Assembly: GCA_023428865.1 (NCBI GenBank)
Contig: JAEYWT010000123.1
Coordinates: 1-8,327, forward strand
Origin: Bacteroidota bacterium
Lineage (GTDB): Bacteria; Bacteroidota; Bacteroidia; Flavobacteriales_F; PHOS-HE28
DNA length: 8,327 nucleotides
Direction of reading: 5' to 3'
The position numbers and the translations under genes were made by a program. A model generated the notes under the pieces. That model was not told the origin of the DNA, searched no databases, and was given only the letters and a program-made list of their open reading frames with translations. This document shows, in pieces, positions 1 to 6,601 of the stretch (positions are counted from its first letter, which is position 1; every line of letters begins with the position of its first letter).

Positions 1-7
1 TAATTTG

Positions 8-40
8 GACCCCCGGCCCACAAGCCGGGGGTCTTCATTT
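8..40 (+). terminator. Strong stem-loop, terminator-like, just before murF
   Basis: A perfect 10-bp inverted repeat, GACCCCCGGC (8-17) and GCCGGGGGTC (24-33), encloses a 6-nt loop CCACAA (18-23). It is followed by TTCATTT (34-40), a loose T-rich tail. The shape is that of an intrinsic terminator reading rightwards, most likely for a gene ending just left of the window. A TAA at 1-3 could be that gene's stop, but its frame cannot be seen. The base of the stem is only 7 nt from the murF ATG at 41, so the element must also lie in, or overlap, the murF leader or promoter. The minus-strand side lacks a T-rich tail, so a leftward role is less likely. The hairpin itself is certain; its function is inferred. 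Confidence 0.7.
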
Positions 41-1339
41 ATGAGCACCAGCACTACCATACCAGCGCTTCACGCCCACTTCCTCACCTGTGCCGGCACC
101 AGCACGGATACCCGCAGGATCGGCGCCAATTGTATGTTCTTCGCGCTGAAGGGCCCGAACTACGATGCGAACGCATTCGCGGCCGAAGCCTTGGCCAAAG
201 GAGCGAAGTATGCCTTGGTGGACGACCCTTCCGTGATCACCGATGATCGCTACCTGCTCGTACCCGATGTCTTGCATGCCTTACAGGAACTAGCCACGTA
301 CCATCGCCGCACGTTCGATATCCCGGTGATCGGTATTACGGGTTCCAATGGGAAGACCACCACTAAGGAACTGGTGTATGCGGTGCTTTCTGCGGATAGG
401 CCCACTTTGGCCACGATCGGCAACCTCAACAATCATATTGGTGTGCCGCTCACGCTCCTACGCTTGAACCCAGAGCATCGCATCGCGATCATCGAGATGG
501 GTGCCAACAAACCAGGCGATATCGCCGAACTCGCGGCCATCGCCGAACCCAGCTATGGCCTGATCACCAACATAGGCAAGGCCCATCTCGAAGGTTTTGG
601 CAGCTACGAAGGGGTGATCCGGACCAAAACGGAACTCTATGCAGATATCGTCAAGCGCGGTGGTATCCTGTTCGTACATGCTGACGATCCGTTGCTCATG
701 CAGAAAAGTGAAGGCATGCAGCGCCTCACCTACGGCAACGTTTCCAACGCATCTACGCGGGGGAATGCGGTCGTCAGCGAAAGCCCGTTCATGGAGCTGG
801 TGATCGATGATCGCGGCGGTCACGGTCACTATCACATCACCACCAGGATCGTGGGCGACTACAACGCCCCCAATGCATTGGCCGCTGTGTGCATCGGGCG
901 GCAGTTCGGGGTGCCAGACGAGCTCATTTGCGAAGCGTTGCGCGCGTACACCCCAAGCAACAACCGCTCACAATTCACGGATACCGGTCGCAACCAACTT
1001 GTGCTTGACGCCTACAATGCGAACCCATCCAGCATGACCACGGCGTTGGAGAATTTCGCCGCCATGCCCAGTGCCCGACCCAAACTCGTGATCCTCGGCG
1101 ACATGCTCGAATTGGGCGCCGACAGCGAAAAAGAACATCGCGCGATCGTGGAACTGGTGCAGCGGTTGAAGCTGGATGCCCACTTCATAGGGCGGGAGTT
1201 CCAGAACGCCATCCCAGGGGCTTGGGCCTCTTCTGCTGATCTGTTGGCAGACCTCAACGGTTCACCAGTGCAAGGCAAGTTGATCCTGGTAAAAGGGTCG
1301 CGCGGGATCAAATTGGAAGCGGTGGTTCCAGCGCTGTAA
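41..1339 (+). CDS. murF: UDP-N-acetylmuramoyl-tripeptide--D-alanyl-D-alanine ligase (MurF)
   Basis: MurF is the last cytoplasmic ligase of peptidoglycan precursor synthesis. It joins D-Ala-D-Ala to the UDP-MurNAc-tripeptide, using ATP. The protein has 432 residues, a normal length for the family. The N-terminal substrate domain carries STDTR (21-25) and LFFALKG-like MFFALKG (32-38). The central domain has the ATP-binding loop GITGSNGKTTTK (98-109, Lys105), NLNNHIGVPLTLL (128-140), EMGANKPGDI (152-161), ITNIGKAHLEGFGS (175-188) and Lys196, the likely carbamylated lysine. The C-terminal domain shows DAYNANPSSM (323-332), LGDMLELG (352-359) and VKGSRGIKLE (417-426). These signatures separate it from MurC, MurD, MurE and FolC. 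The ATG at 41 is preferred: the TTG at 5 lies in frame but would put the hairpin inside the coding sequence and add residues unlike the family. There is no Shine-Dalgarno sequence. It is convergent with the acyl-CoA dehydrogenase. Confidence 0.97.
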   Translation: MSTSTTIPALHAHFLTCAGTSTDTRRIGANCMFFALKGPNYDANAFAAEALAKGAKYALVDDPSVITDDRYLLVPDVLHALQELATYHRRTFDIPVIGITGSNGKTTTKELVYAVLSADRPTLATIGNLNNHIGVPLTLLRLNPEHRIAIIEMGANKPGDIAELAAIAEPSYGLITNIGKAHLEGFGSYEGVIRTKTELYADIVKRGGILFVHADDPLLMQKSEGMQRLTYGNVSNASTRGNAVVSESPFMELVIDDRGGHGHYHITTRIVGDYNAPNALAAVCIGRQFGVPDELICEALRAYTPSNNRSQFTDTGRNQLVLDAYNANPSSMTTALENFAAMPSARPKLVILGDMLELGADSEKEHRAIVELVQRLKLDAHFIGREFQNAIPGAWASSADLLADLNGSPVQGKLILVKGSRGIKLEAVVPAL

Positions 1340-1400
1340 GTCAACCGGCTGGGCCGACACTACGCGTGCGATCGATCAATGTAGAAGGAACCCCACGCGC

Positions 1401-2570
1401 TCATCCCTTGAGCACACCTCGGCTGATCACGATACGCTGCACCTCGCTGGTACCCTCGTAGATCTGGGTGATCTTGGCATCGCGCATCAGACGCTCCACG
1501 TGGTACTCCTTCACGTAACCGTAGCCCCCATGGATCTGTACGGCTTCAACGGTCGTACGCATGGCCACTTCGCTGCTGAAGACTTTCGCCATAGCGCTGG
1601 CCTGATCGTAGTTCAAGTGTTGATCCTTCAGCCAAGCGGCTTTCAGACATAGCAGTCGCGCTGCCTCGATCTCCGTGGCCATGTCGGCCAGCTTGAAGGC
1701 GATGGCCTGGTGCTCGCTGATGGCCTTGCCGAAGGCCTTGCGTTCCTTGCTGTACGCGAGCGCCAATTCGTAGGCACCGCTGGCGATACCTAGCGCTTGT
1801 GAAGCGATACCGATGCGGCCACCGCTCAGGGTCTTCATCGCAAAGGTGAAGCCGAAACCATCTTCACCGATACGGTTCGCCTTAGGCACCTTCACGTCCT
1901 GGAACATCAGAGTGTGGGTGTCGCTTCCGCGGATCCCGAGCTTGTCTTCTTTGGCACCAACCACGAAACCAGGCATGCCCTTTTCCACGATGAGGCAGTT
2001 GATGCCTTTGTGGCCTTTCGCGGCATCGGTCTGCGCCATCACCAGATAGGTGCTTGCACTACCGCCATTGGTGATCCAGTTCTTGGTGCCATTGAGCAGG
2101 TAGTGGTCGCCCATGTCGATGGCGGTGGTGCGTTGGCTGGTGGCATCGCTACCGGCCTCGGGTTCGCTTAGGCAGAACGCCCCGATCACTTCCCCTTTGG
2201 CCAAGGGCACCAGGTATTTCTGCTTTTGCTCTTCACTGGCGAACTGCTCCAAGCCCCAGCACACAAGGCTATTGTTCACGCTCATCACCACGCTGGTGCT
2301 CGCATCGATCTTGCTGATCTCTTCCATGGCGAGCACGTAGCTGATGGTATCCATGCCACCGCCGCCGTACTTGGGATCCACCATCATACCCAGGAAACCG
2401 AGCTCCCCCAACTGCTTGATCTCGGCAGCAGGGAACTTCTGGTCGCGATCGCGTTCGATCACGCCGGGCTTCAGCACGTTCTGTGCGAAGTCGCGGGCGG
2501 CGTCGCGCACTGCGATCTGTTCTTCGCTCAATTCAAAGTTCAATCCGGCTAGGGTGGCGGTGTCTTGCAT
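1401..2570 (-). CDS. Acyl-CoA dehydrogenase (short/medium-chain type)
   Basis: This is an FAD-dependent enzyme that oxidises an acyl-CoA to the trans-2-enoyl-CoA and passes electrons to an electron-transfer flavoprotein, as in fatty-acid or branched-chain amino-acid breakdown. The protein has 389 residues, near the usual length of about 380. The N-terminal helical domain (about 12-125) is followed by the first family signature AFCLSEPEAGSDA (131-143) and the beta domain with WITNGG (165-170) and KLGIRGSDT (210-218). The C-terminal helical domain has RKAFGKAISEHQA (277-289), QIHGGYGYVKEYHVERLMRD (345-364) and YEGTSEVQR (371-379). Glu372 is at the position of the catalytic base in short- and medium-chain enzymes. 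The chain-length preference cannot be read from the sequence, so no symbol is given. The ATG at 2570 is chosen: an in-frame TTG at 2591 overlaps the putative -7 box. It is transcribed away from anmK. Confidence 0.95.
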   Translation of the reverse strand: MQDTATLAGLNFELSEEQIAVRDAARDFAQNVLKPGVIERDRDQKFPAAEIKQLGELGFLGMMVDPKYGGGGMDTISYVLAMEEISKIDASTSVVMSVNNSLVCWGLEQFASEEQKQKYLVPLAKGEVIGAFCLSEPEAGSDATSQRTTAIDMGDHYLLNGTKNWITNGGSASTYLVMAQTDAAKGHKGINCLIVEKGMPGFVVGAKEDKLGIRGSDTHTLMFQDVKVPKANRIGEDGFGFTFAMKTLSGGRIGIASQALGIASGAYELALAYSKERKAFGKAISEHQAIAFKLADMATEIEAARLLCLKAAWLKDQHLNYDQASAMAKVFSSEVAMRTTVEAVQIHGGYGYVKEYHVERLMRDAKITQIYEGTSEVQRIVISRGVLKG

Positions 2571-2588
2571 GGCTGAAAGTGTACCGGG

Positions 2589-2596
2589 CAAAAGTA
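2589..2596 (-). promoter_or_regulatory. Putative Bacteroidota-type -7 box for the acyl-CoA dehydrogenase
   Basis: Read on the minus strand this is TACTTTTG, an exact match to the Bacteroidota -7 consensus TAnnTTTG. It lies 18 nt upstream of the ATG at 2570, which leaves room for a leader of roughly a dozen bases. No clear TTG -33 element is found at the expected distance of 19-20 bp, so the call rests on the -7 match and on position alone. Confidence 0.5.
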
Positions 2597-2601
2597 GCGG
2601 A

Positions 2602-2609
2602 TACCTTCG
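2602..2609 (+). promoter_or_regulatory. Putative -7 box for anmK (TACCTTCG)
   Basis: TACCTTCG matches TAnnTTTG at all fixed positions except one (C for the third T). It ends 5 nt before the anmK ATG at 2615. If used, transcription would begin at or within a few bases of the start codon, giving a leaderless or nearly leaderless mRNA. The -33 position has GTG (2579-2581), 20 bp upstream, instead of TTG. A very similar TACTTTCGCCCC lies before the dehydrogenase at 3739, which strengthens both calls slightly. Confidence 0.4.
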
Positions 2610-2614
2610 CCCCG

Positions 2615-3682
2615 ATGACAGCCTCCGAAGAAGTTCGTTACCGTGCCCTGGGGGTGATGAGCGGCAGCTCCTTGGACGGGCTGGACCTAGCCCTGTGTAC
2701 CTTCACTTGGACCGGCACCCGCTGGCACTTCAGCATAGACGAGGCCAGGACCCTCCCCTATTCCCTGGAATTCCAAGACCGGCTGAAGGCCGTGATGGAG
2801 GGGTCCGCATTGGAATTGGCCCGGCTGGACCGCGATCTGGGCGACCACATCGGTAGAGCGTGTGCGGAACTTCTAGCTGGCCGAAACGTGGACGTGATCG
2901 CCTCGCACGGCCACACCGTCTTCCACAAACCAGCGGAAGGGCTCACGGTCCAGATCGGCCACGGTGCTCGGATAGCCGCCATCACCGGTTGCAAGGTGGT
3001 AACGGACTTCCGAACCCTGGATGTGGCGCTGGGCGGGCAAGGTGCTCCGCTAGTGCCCTTGGGTGAACAACACCTTTTTCCCGACCACCAAGCGTTCTTG
3101 AACATCGGTGGCATCTGCAACATCGCCTTACATAGCAAGGGCCAGGTGCTCGGCTACGACGTGTGCATTGGCAACCAAGCGCTCAACCTCCTTGCTGAAG
3201 AAAGTGGGCAACCGTTCGATCGTGATGGAGCACTGGCGCGAAGTGGCACGATCGCTGTGGACCTCCTTGAACGATTGAACGCACTTCCGTTCCATCGGCA
3301 ACCACCGCCGCGCTCGTTGGGCCGGGAATGGTTCCAAGAGCAAGTGGTCCCGTTGATCACCGATGCTACCATACCGTTGAAGGATCGATCATGTACGGTG
3401 GTTGAGCATATCGCCACTACGTTGAGTATAGCGTTGGATTCCACCTCCTGCGCCACGTTGGTGACCGGTGGTGGCGCCCATAACGGTTACCTGATGGAGC
3501 GGCTACGCCACCACGCTGGAGCACCTATCGAGGTAGCTGATACGACCGTGGTGGACTACAAGGAAGCCCTGATCTTCGCCTTCCTTGGTGTGCGCAGGCT
3601 TCGGCACGAAAGCACCGCATTGGCCAGTGTGACGGGAGCGCGGAGGGATAGTTCGGGCGGGCGCTTGGACTTCACCAATTAA
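2615..3682 (+). CDS. anmK: Anhydro-N-acetylmuramic acid kinase (AnmK)
   Basis: AnmK converts 1,6-anhydro-N-acetylmuramic acid, released from old peptidoglycan, into MurNAc-6-phosphate using ATP, which feeds cell-wall recycling in the cytoplasm. The protein has 355 residues, normal for the family. It has the ASKHA-fold signatures of AnmK: GVMSGSSLDGLDLA at 13-26, ASHGHTVFH at 96-104, DFRTLDVALGGQGAPLVP at 131-148, FLNIGGICNI at 161-170, YDVCIGN at 181-187, LVTGGGAHNGYLMERL at 282-297 and YKEALIFAFLGV at 315-326. Asp131 corresponds to a conserved catalytic-region aspartate. The open frame extends left to 2483, but that part is antisense to the acyl-CoA dehydrogenase and has no family similarity, so ATG 2615 is taken as the start; it places the GVMSG motif at the usual distance from the N terminus. 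No MurNAc-6-phosphate etherase (murQ) is in the window. The gene is followed by its own 85-bp gap. Confidence 0.95.
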   Translation: MTASEEVRYRALGVMSGSSLDGLDLALCTFTWTGTRWHFSIDEARTLPYSLEFQDRLKAVMEGSALELARLDRDLGDHIGRACAELLAGRNVDVIASHGHTVFHKPAEGLTVQIGHGARIAAITGCKVVTDFRTLDVALGGQGAPLVPLGEQHLFPDHQAFLNIGGICNIALHSKGQVLGYDVCIGNQALNLLAEESGQPFDRDGALARSGTIAVDLLERLNALPFHRQPPPRSLGREWFQEQVVPLITDATIPLKDRSCTVVEHIATTLSIALDSTSCATLVTGGGAHNGYLMERLRHHAGAPIEVADTTVVDYKEALIFAFLGVRRLRHESTALASVTGARRDSSGGRLDFTN

Positions 3683-3714
3683 CAGCCCGTCGGGATAACC
3701 TTCCGGCGGTATTT

Positions 3715-3736
3715 CCGGTGAAGGCTGATGCACCGG
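3715..3736. promoter_or_regulatory. Inverted repeat CCGGTG-N10-CACCGG, possible operator
   Basis: A perfect 6-bp inverted repeat has arms at 3715-3720 and 3731-3736 around a 10-bp spacer. It lies immediately upstream of the putative -7 box at 3739-3746, across the region where RNA polymerase would contact the -33 element. The 16-bp spacing between arm centres would suit a dimeric regulator bound to one face of the helix at successive turns only approximately. A 12-bp direct repeat of TTCCGG (3701-3706 and 3713-3718) overlaps its left arm. The sequence is certain; an operator role is inference, and a weak RNA hairpin at the end of anmK is the alternative. Confidence 0.3.
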
Positions 3737-3738
3737 TT

Positions 3739-3746
3739 TACTTTCG
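3739..3746 (+). promoter_or_regulatory. Putative -7 box for the dehydrogenase-exb operon (TACTTTCG)
   Basis: TACTTTCG differs from the Bacteroidota -7 consensus TAnnTTTG at one position. It lies 21 nt upstream of the ATG at 3768, which would give a short leader. It is followed by CCCC, as is the anmK box at 2602, so the two share TACYTTCGCCCC. No good TTG -33 element is present; GTG at 3718-3720 is 18 bp upstream. Confidence 0.4.
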
Positions 3747-3767
3747 CCCCACCTGAACGGAACCGTG

Positions 3768-4991
3768 ATGCGCGAAGCCCTGCGTCGCTTTGAAGAGCGA
3801 GCCCCTGAGATCGTATTCGAGTGGAACGACACCCCCACGGGCGCCAAAGGCTGGGTGGTGATCAACAGCCTGCGCGGCGGCGCTGCGGGTGGGGGTACGC
3901 GCATGCGTAAGGGTTTGGACCGTCGTGAGGTGGAAAGCCTGGCCAAAACAATGGAGGTGAAGTTCAGCGTTTGCGGACCACCCATCGGAGGCGCCAAGAG
4001 CGGCATCGATTTCGACCCGGCCGACCCCCGCAAGGGCGAAGTCTTGGACCGCTGGTACAAAGCGGTGATGCCCTTGTTGAAGAACTACTATGGCACCGGT
4101 GGCGACCTGAACGTGGATGAATTGCACGAGGTGATCCCGGTCACGGAGCGCTACGGCCTGCTGCACCCGCAGGAAGGCGTGGTGAACGGCCATATCGGAA
4201 CGGCCGAAGCAGTGAAGCGCACGGCGATCGAACAACTGCGCACCGGCGTAAGCAAGATCGTACAGGACACGGCTTATGTTCCAAAGGCCGATCAATACGC
4301 TGTTGCGGATATGATCACGGGCTGGGGTGTGGCCGAAAGCGTGCGCCACTACTACGCGGTGAAAGGGGCTAGTGTAACGGGCAAGCGGGTGATCGTGCAA
4401 GGCTGGGGCAATGTGGGCGCGGCCGCCGGGTACTACCTGGCACGGCACGGCGCACGGATCACCGGTATCATCGATCGTGCGGGCGGCATCCTTGCACCGG
4501 AAGGTCTTGGAGCGACAGAAGTTCAGGACCTCTTCGTGAACAAGGAAGCCAACCAATTGCGCACCAATGAGCTGAAGCCCTTCGCCGAAGTGAATGAGCG
4601 CATCTGGGATATCGGAGCGGACATCTTCCTCCCCTGCGCGGCCAGCAGACTGGTGACCCAGACCCAGGTGGACCGCATGGTGGCGGCTGGTCTGGAAGTG
4701 ATCAGCAGCGGCGCCAACGTACCCTTCGCCGATCCACAGATCTTCTACGGCCCCATCGCCGAAGATGCCGATGGCAAAGTGAGCGTAATACCGGACTTCA
4801 TCGCCAATTGCGGCATGGCGCGTGTATTCGCCTATTGCATGCAGCCAGGCAACAACCTCAGCGACAAGGCCATCTTCGAGGATGTGAGCACCGTGATACG
4901 CCAGGCGATCGAAGGCGTGAACGCACGCAACCCGAACAAAACGCACTTCACCCGTACCGCGTTCGAGATCGCTCTGGAACGCCTCAACTGA
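3768..4991 (+). CDS. Glu/Leu/Phe/Val-family amino acid dehydrogenase
   Basis: This cytoplasmic enzyme belongs to the family that reversibly deaminates an amino acid to its 2-oxo acid with NAD(P). The protein has 407 residues. The N-terminal dimerisation and substrate domain shows GGGTRMRKGL (41-50), then VKFSVCGPPIGGAKSGID (64-81), with Lys65 as the likely substrate-carboxylate lysine and Lys77 as the catalytic lysine. GTGGDLNVDE (109-118) supplies the conserved aspartate Asp113. The C-terminal Rossmann domain has VIVQGWGNVG (208-217) and GIIDRAGGI (233-241). NCGMAR (347-352) closes the family pattern. Which amino acid is used cannot be read from these motifs: glutamate, leucine and valine are all possible, so no symbol is given. 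The ATG at 3768 is chosen over the GTG directly before it. The next gene, exbB, starts 44 nt downstream with no terminator visible, so co-transcription is likely. Confidence 0.9.
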   Translation: MREALRRFEERAPEIVFEWNDTPTGAKGWVVINSLRGGAAGGGTRMRKGLDRREVESLAKTMEVKFSVCGPPIGGAKSGIDFDPADPRKGEVLDRWYKAVMPLLKNYYGTGGDLNVDELHEVIPVTERYGLLHPQEGVVNGHIGTAEAVKRTAIEQLRTGVSKIVQDTAYVPKADQYAVADMITGWGVAESVRHYYAVKGASVTGKRVIVQGWGNVGAAAGYYLARHGARITGIIDRAGGILAPEGLGATEVQDLFVNKEANQLRTNELKPFAEVNERIWDIGADIFLPCAASRLVTQTQVDRMVAAGLEVISSGANVPFADPQIFYGPIAEDADGKVSVIPDFIANCGMARVFAYCMQPGNNLSDKAIFEDVSTVIRQAIEGVNARNPNKTHFTRTAFEIALERLN

Positions 4992-5035
4992 CAATTCCCA
5001 GCGGCATATCCGCGTTCAACCCACAACACACGATC

Positions 5036-5758
5036 ATGTCCTTCGAACTCTTCGCCCAGATCCAGGATGCCACTGAGGCCGCGCGCCAGGTGCTGGAGAA
5101 CGCCAACACCACGCCGGTCGTACCCCAGGAGACCACCCTCTCCGTGTGGGAATTGATCAAGATGGGCGGTTGGTACATCATGGGTCCACTAGCCTTGATG
5201 TCGTTGACCGCCGTGTATATCATCATCGAGCGCACCATGGCCATCAACAGGGCCTTGCGGGATGAAAAGGACTTCATGGCCAAGATCCGCGACTACATCC
5301 GCGAGGGCAAGATCGACAGTGCCCGCAACCTTTGCCAGACCAGCAACACACCGGTGGCGCGTATGCTGGAGAAAGGCATCAACCGCATCGGCAAACCCCT
5401 CAAGGACATTGAGGTGAGCATAGAGAACCAGGGCAAGTTGGAGGTCTATCGCTTGGAAAGCGGTCTGCCGATCATCGCCACCATTTCGGGTGCAGCACCC
5501 ATGATCGGTTTCCTCGGGACCGTGGTGGGTATGGTTATCACCTTCCACACCATGGAAGTAAGCGGTGCCGGCGTGGAACTAAGCCAATTGAGCGGTGGTA
5601 TGATGCAGGCCATGATCACCACCGTGGCGGGCCTCATCATCGGTATCCCAGCCTATGTGGGGTACAACCTGCTCGTTGCGCGAGTGAACAAGGTGGTGCA
5701 AAAGATGGAATCACGCAGCATCGAGTTCATGGAGGTATTGGAATCACCCGCGAAGTGA
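5036..5758 (+). CDS. exbB: ExbB/TolQ/MotA-family proton channel subunit
   Basis: ExbB is the inner-membrane scaffold of the proton channel that, with ExbD, energises TonB. The protein has 240 residues and three membrane segments: about 45-66, 143-170 and 189-215, with a cytoplasmic loop between the first two. The conserved second segment contains SGAAPMIGFLGTVVGM (151-166), with Thr162 at the pore-lining position. The third has TTVAGLIIGIPAYVGYN (195-211), whose Thr195/Thr196 match the second pore threonine of E. coli ExbB. Residues 1-43 form a polar extension without an obvious signal peptide. The frame is open back to 4808, but that stretch overlaps the dehydrogenase, and the ATG at 5036 starts a sensible N terminus. 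The neighbouring exbD genes and TonB-like gene favour ExbB over TolQ or MotA; no pal, tolB or flagellar gene is seen. The stop is 9 nt before the first exbD. Confidence 0.92.
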   Translation: MSFELFAQIQDATEAARQVLENANTTPVVPQETTLSVWELIKMGGWYIMGPLALMSLTAVYIIIERTMAINRALRDEKDFMAKIRDYIREGKIDSARNLCQTSNTPVARMLEKGINRIGKPLKDIEVSIENQGKLEVYRLESGLPIIATISGAAPMIGFLGTVVGMVITFHTMEVSGAGVELSQLSGGMMQAMITTVAGLIIGIPAYVGYNLLVARVNKVVQKMESRSIEFMEVLESPAK

Positions 5759-5767
5759 TCACACACC

Positions 5768-6166
5768 GTGCGACTACGCAGCAGTAATAAGATCGACGCG
5801 GGCTTCAGCCTGAGTAGCATGACCGACCTGGTCTTCCTGCTCCTGATCTTCTTCGTCATCATCAGCACCATGGTAAGCCCCACCACCATGCCGGTGGACC
5901 TGCCCGTGAGCGCCAACAAGACCAAGGAGAAACCGCGCATTGGTGTCCGTATCGATGCCGATGGTGCCTTCAGCGTGAACGACAAGCCCGTTGATCCATT
6001 GGACCTCGAGGGTGTACTACAGGATAGAATGGCACCCATACAGGACAAGAACCCGAGCTTGGTGATCCACGTGGACCAACGGGTACCAGCGGGTGTCACC
6101 GTTGGGGTCATGGACATCGCCAAGCGCAACAACTGGAAGGTCATCATCGCCACACGCCCGAAGTGA
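5768..6166 (+). CDS. exbD: ExbD-family protein, first of two tandem copies
   Basis: ExbD is the single-span partner of ExbB. Its membrane aspartate carries protons and its periplasmic domain contacts TonB. The protein has 132 residues and begins at a GTG; no ATG lies upstream of the membrane segment. A short cytoplasmic N terminus leads into SSMTDLVFLLLIFFVIIS (16-33), in which Asp20 is the expected proton-carrying residue. Residues 47-132 form the periplasmic domain, ending VPAGVTVGVMDIAKRNNWKV (106-125). Residues 8-46 match the next gene at 34 of 39 positions, while the periplasmic domains have diverged. It starts 9 nt after exbB and stops 3 nt before the second exbD, so all are almost certainly translated from one mRNA. 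Confidence 0.93.
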   Translation: MRLRSSNKIDAGFSLSSMTDLVFLLLIFFVIISTMVSPTTMPVDLPVSANKTKEKPRIGVRIDADGAFSVNDKPVDPLDLEGVLQDRMAPIQDKNPSLVIHVDQRVPAGVTVGVMDIAKRNNWKVIIATRPK

Positions 6167-6169
6167 ACC

Positions 6170-6601
6170 ATGGCCATACGCAGCACACATAAGGTGGACG
6201 CGGGTTTCAGCCTGAGCAGCATGACCGACCTGGTCTTCTTGCTGTTGATCTTCTTCGTGATCGTAAGCACCATGGTAAGTCCCTTCGCACTGCCGGTGGA
6301 CCTGCCCAAGAACAAGACCAGCAACAGCAAGACCCCACCGAAAGTGGCGCTCCGTCTGCTGGGTGAGGACGCGGCCACCTTGAACGGAACAGCCATCAAC
6401 ATGGCCGCGATCGAGAACGCGTTGGAAGCTGAAATGGCCCTGCATACCGAAAGCGATGCCATCGTGCTCAGCGTGGCACAAGAAGTGCCTACAGGTCGCA
6501 TGGTGGATGTGTTGAACATCGCCAAAACGCATAAGTGGCGTATCGTGCTGGCCGCAGCACCCACCGCACCTGGCCAACAACCAACACCCGCCAAGCCATG
6601 A
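6170..6601 (+). CDS. exbD: ExbD-family protein, second of two tandem copies
   Basis: This is a paralogue of the preceding gene, with 143 residues. SSMTDLVFLLLIFFVIVS (16-33) again places an aspartate at position 20 of the membrane segment, so both copies should be able to move protons. The periplasmic domain (47-128) keeps the pattern VPxGxxVxVxxIAKxxxW (102-119) but is otherwise quite different from the first copy. It ends in a proline-rich tail (129-143) that the first copy lacks. The stop codon overlaps the start of the TonB-like gene in an ATGA, a sign of coupled translation. A mixed ExbD pair within one ExbB complex, or alternative complexes for different substrates, are both possible. 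Confidence 0.93.
   Translation: MAIRSTHKVDAGFSLSSMTDLVFLLLIFFVIVSTMVSPFALPVDLPKNKTSNSKTPPKVALRLLGEDAATLNGTAINMAAIENALEAEMALHTESDAIVLSVAQEVPTGRMVDVLNIAKTHKWRIVLAAAPTAPGQQPTPAKP
6191..6307 (+). repeat. Segment duplicated from exbD copy 1 (5789-5905)
   Basis: The 117 bp encoding residues 8-46 of the second exbD are a close, gap-free copy of 5789-5905 in the first. The longest identical stretch runs through the codons for the SMTDLVF part of the membrane helix. Differences include synonymous changes in leucine codons, so the copies are not freshly duplicated. Outside this segment the two genes differ strongly. Confidence 0.85.

Noticed and set aside
1346..1399. Inverted repeats in the murF/acyl-CoA dehydrogenase convergent gap: CGGC/GCCG (1346-1356) and CGCGTG/CACGCG (1363-1399)
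   Set aside because: The first stem is 4 bp and the second has a 25-nt loop; neither has a T-tract. Too weak to call a bidirectional terminator.
2483..2614. N-terminal extension of AnmK
   Set aside because: The extra 44 residues are Arg-rich, antisense to the conserved acyl-CoA dehydrogenase N terminus, and absent from the AnmK family; ATG 2615 fits.
3738..4994. A 418-codon open frame on the minus strand opposite the dehydrogenase
   Set aside because: It is slightly longer than the real gene but covers exactly its antisense, has a His/Ala/Val-rich composition typical of GC-rich shadow frames, and shows no family motif. The plus strand has clear dehydrogenase signatures.
5001..5013. Small hairpin GCGG-CATAT-CCGC between the dehydrogenase and exbB
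   Set aside because: A 4-bp stem without a T-tract is expected by chance in GC-rich DNA and does not argue against co-transcription.
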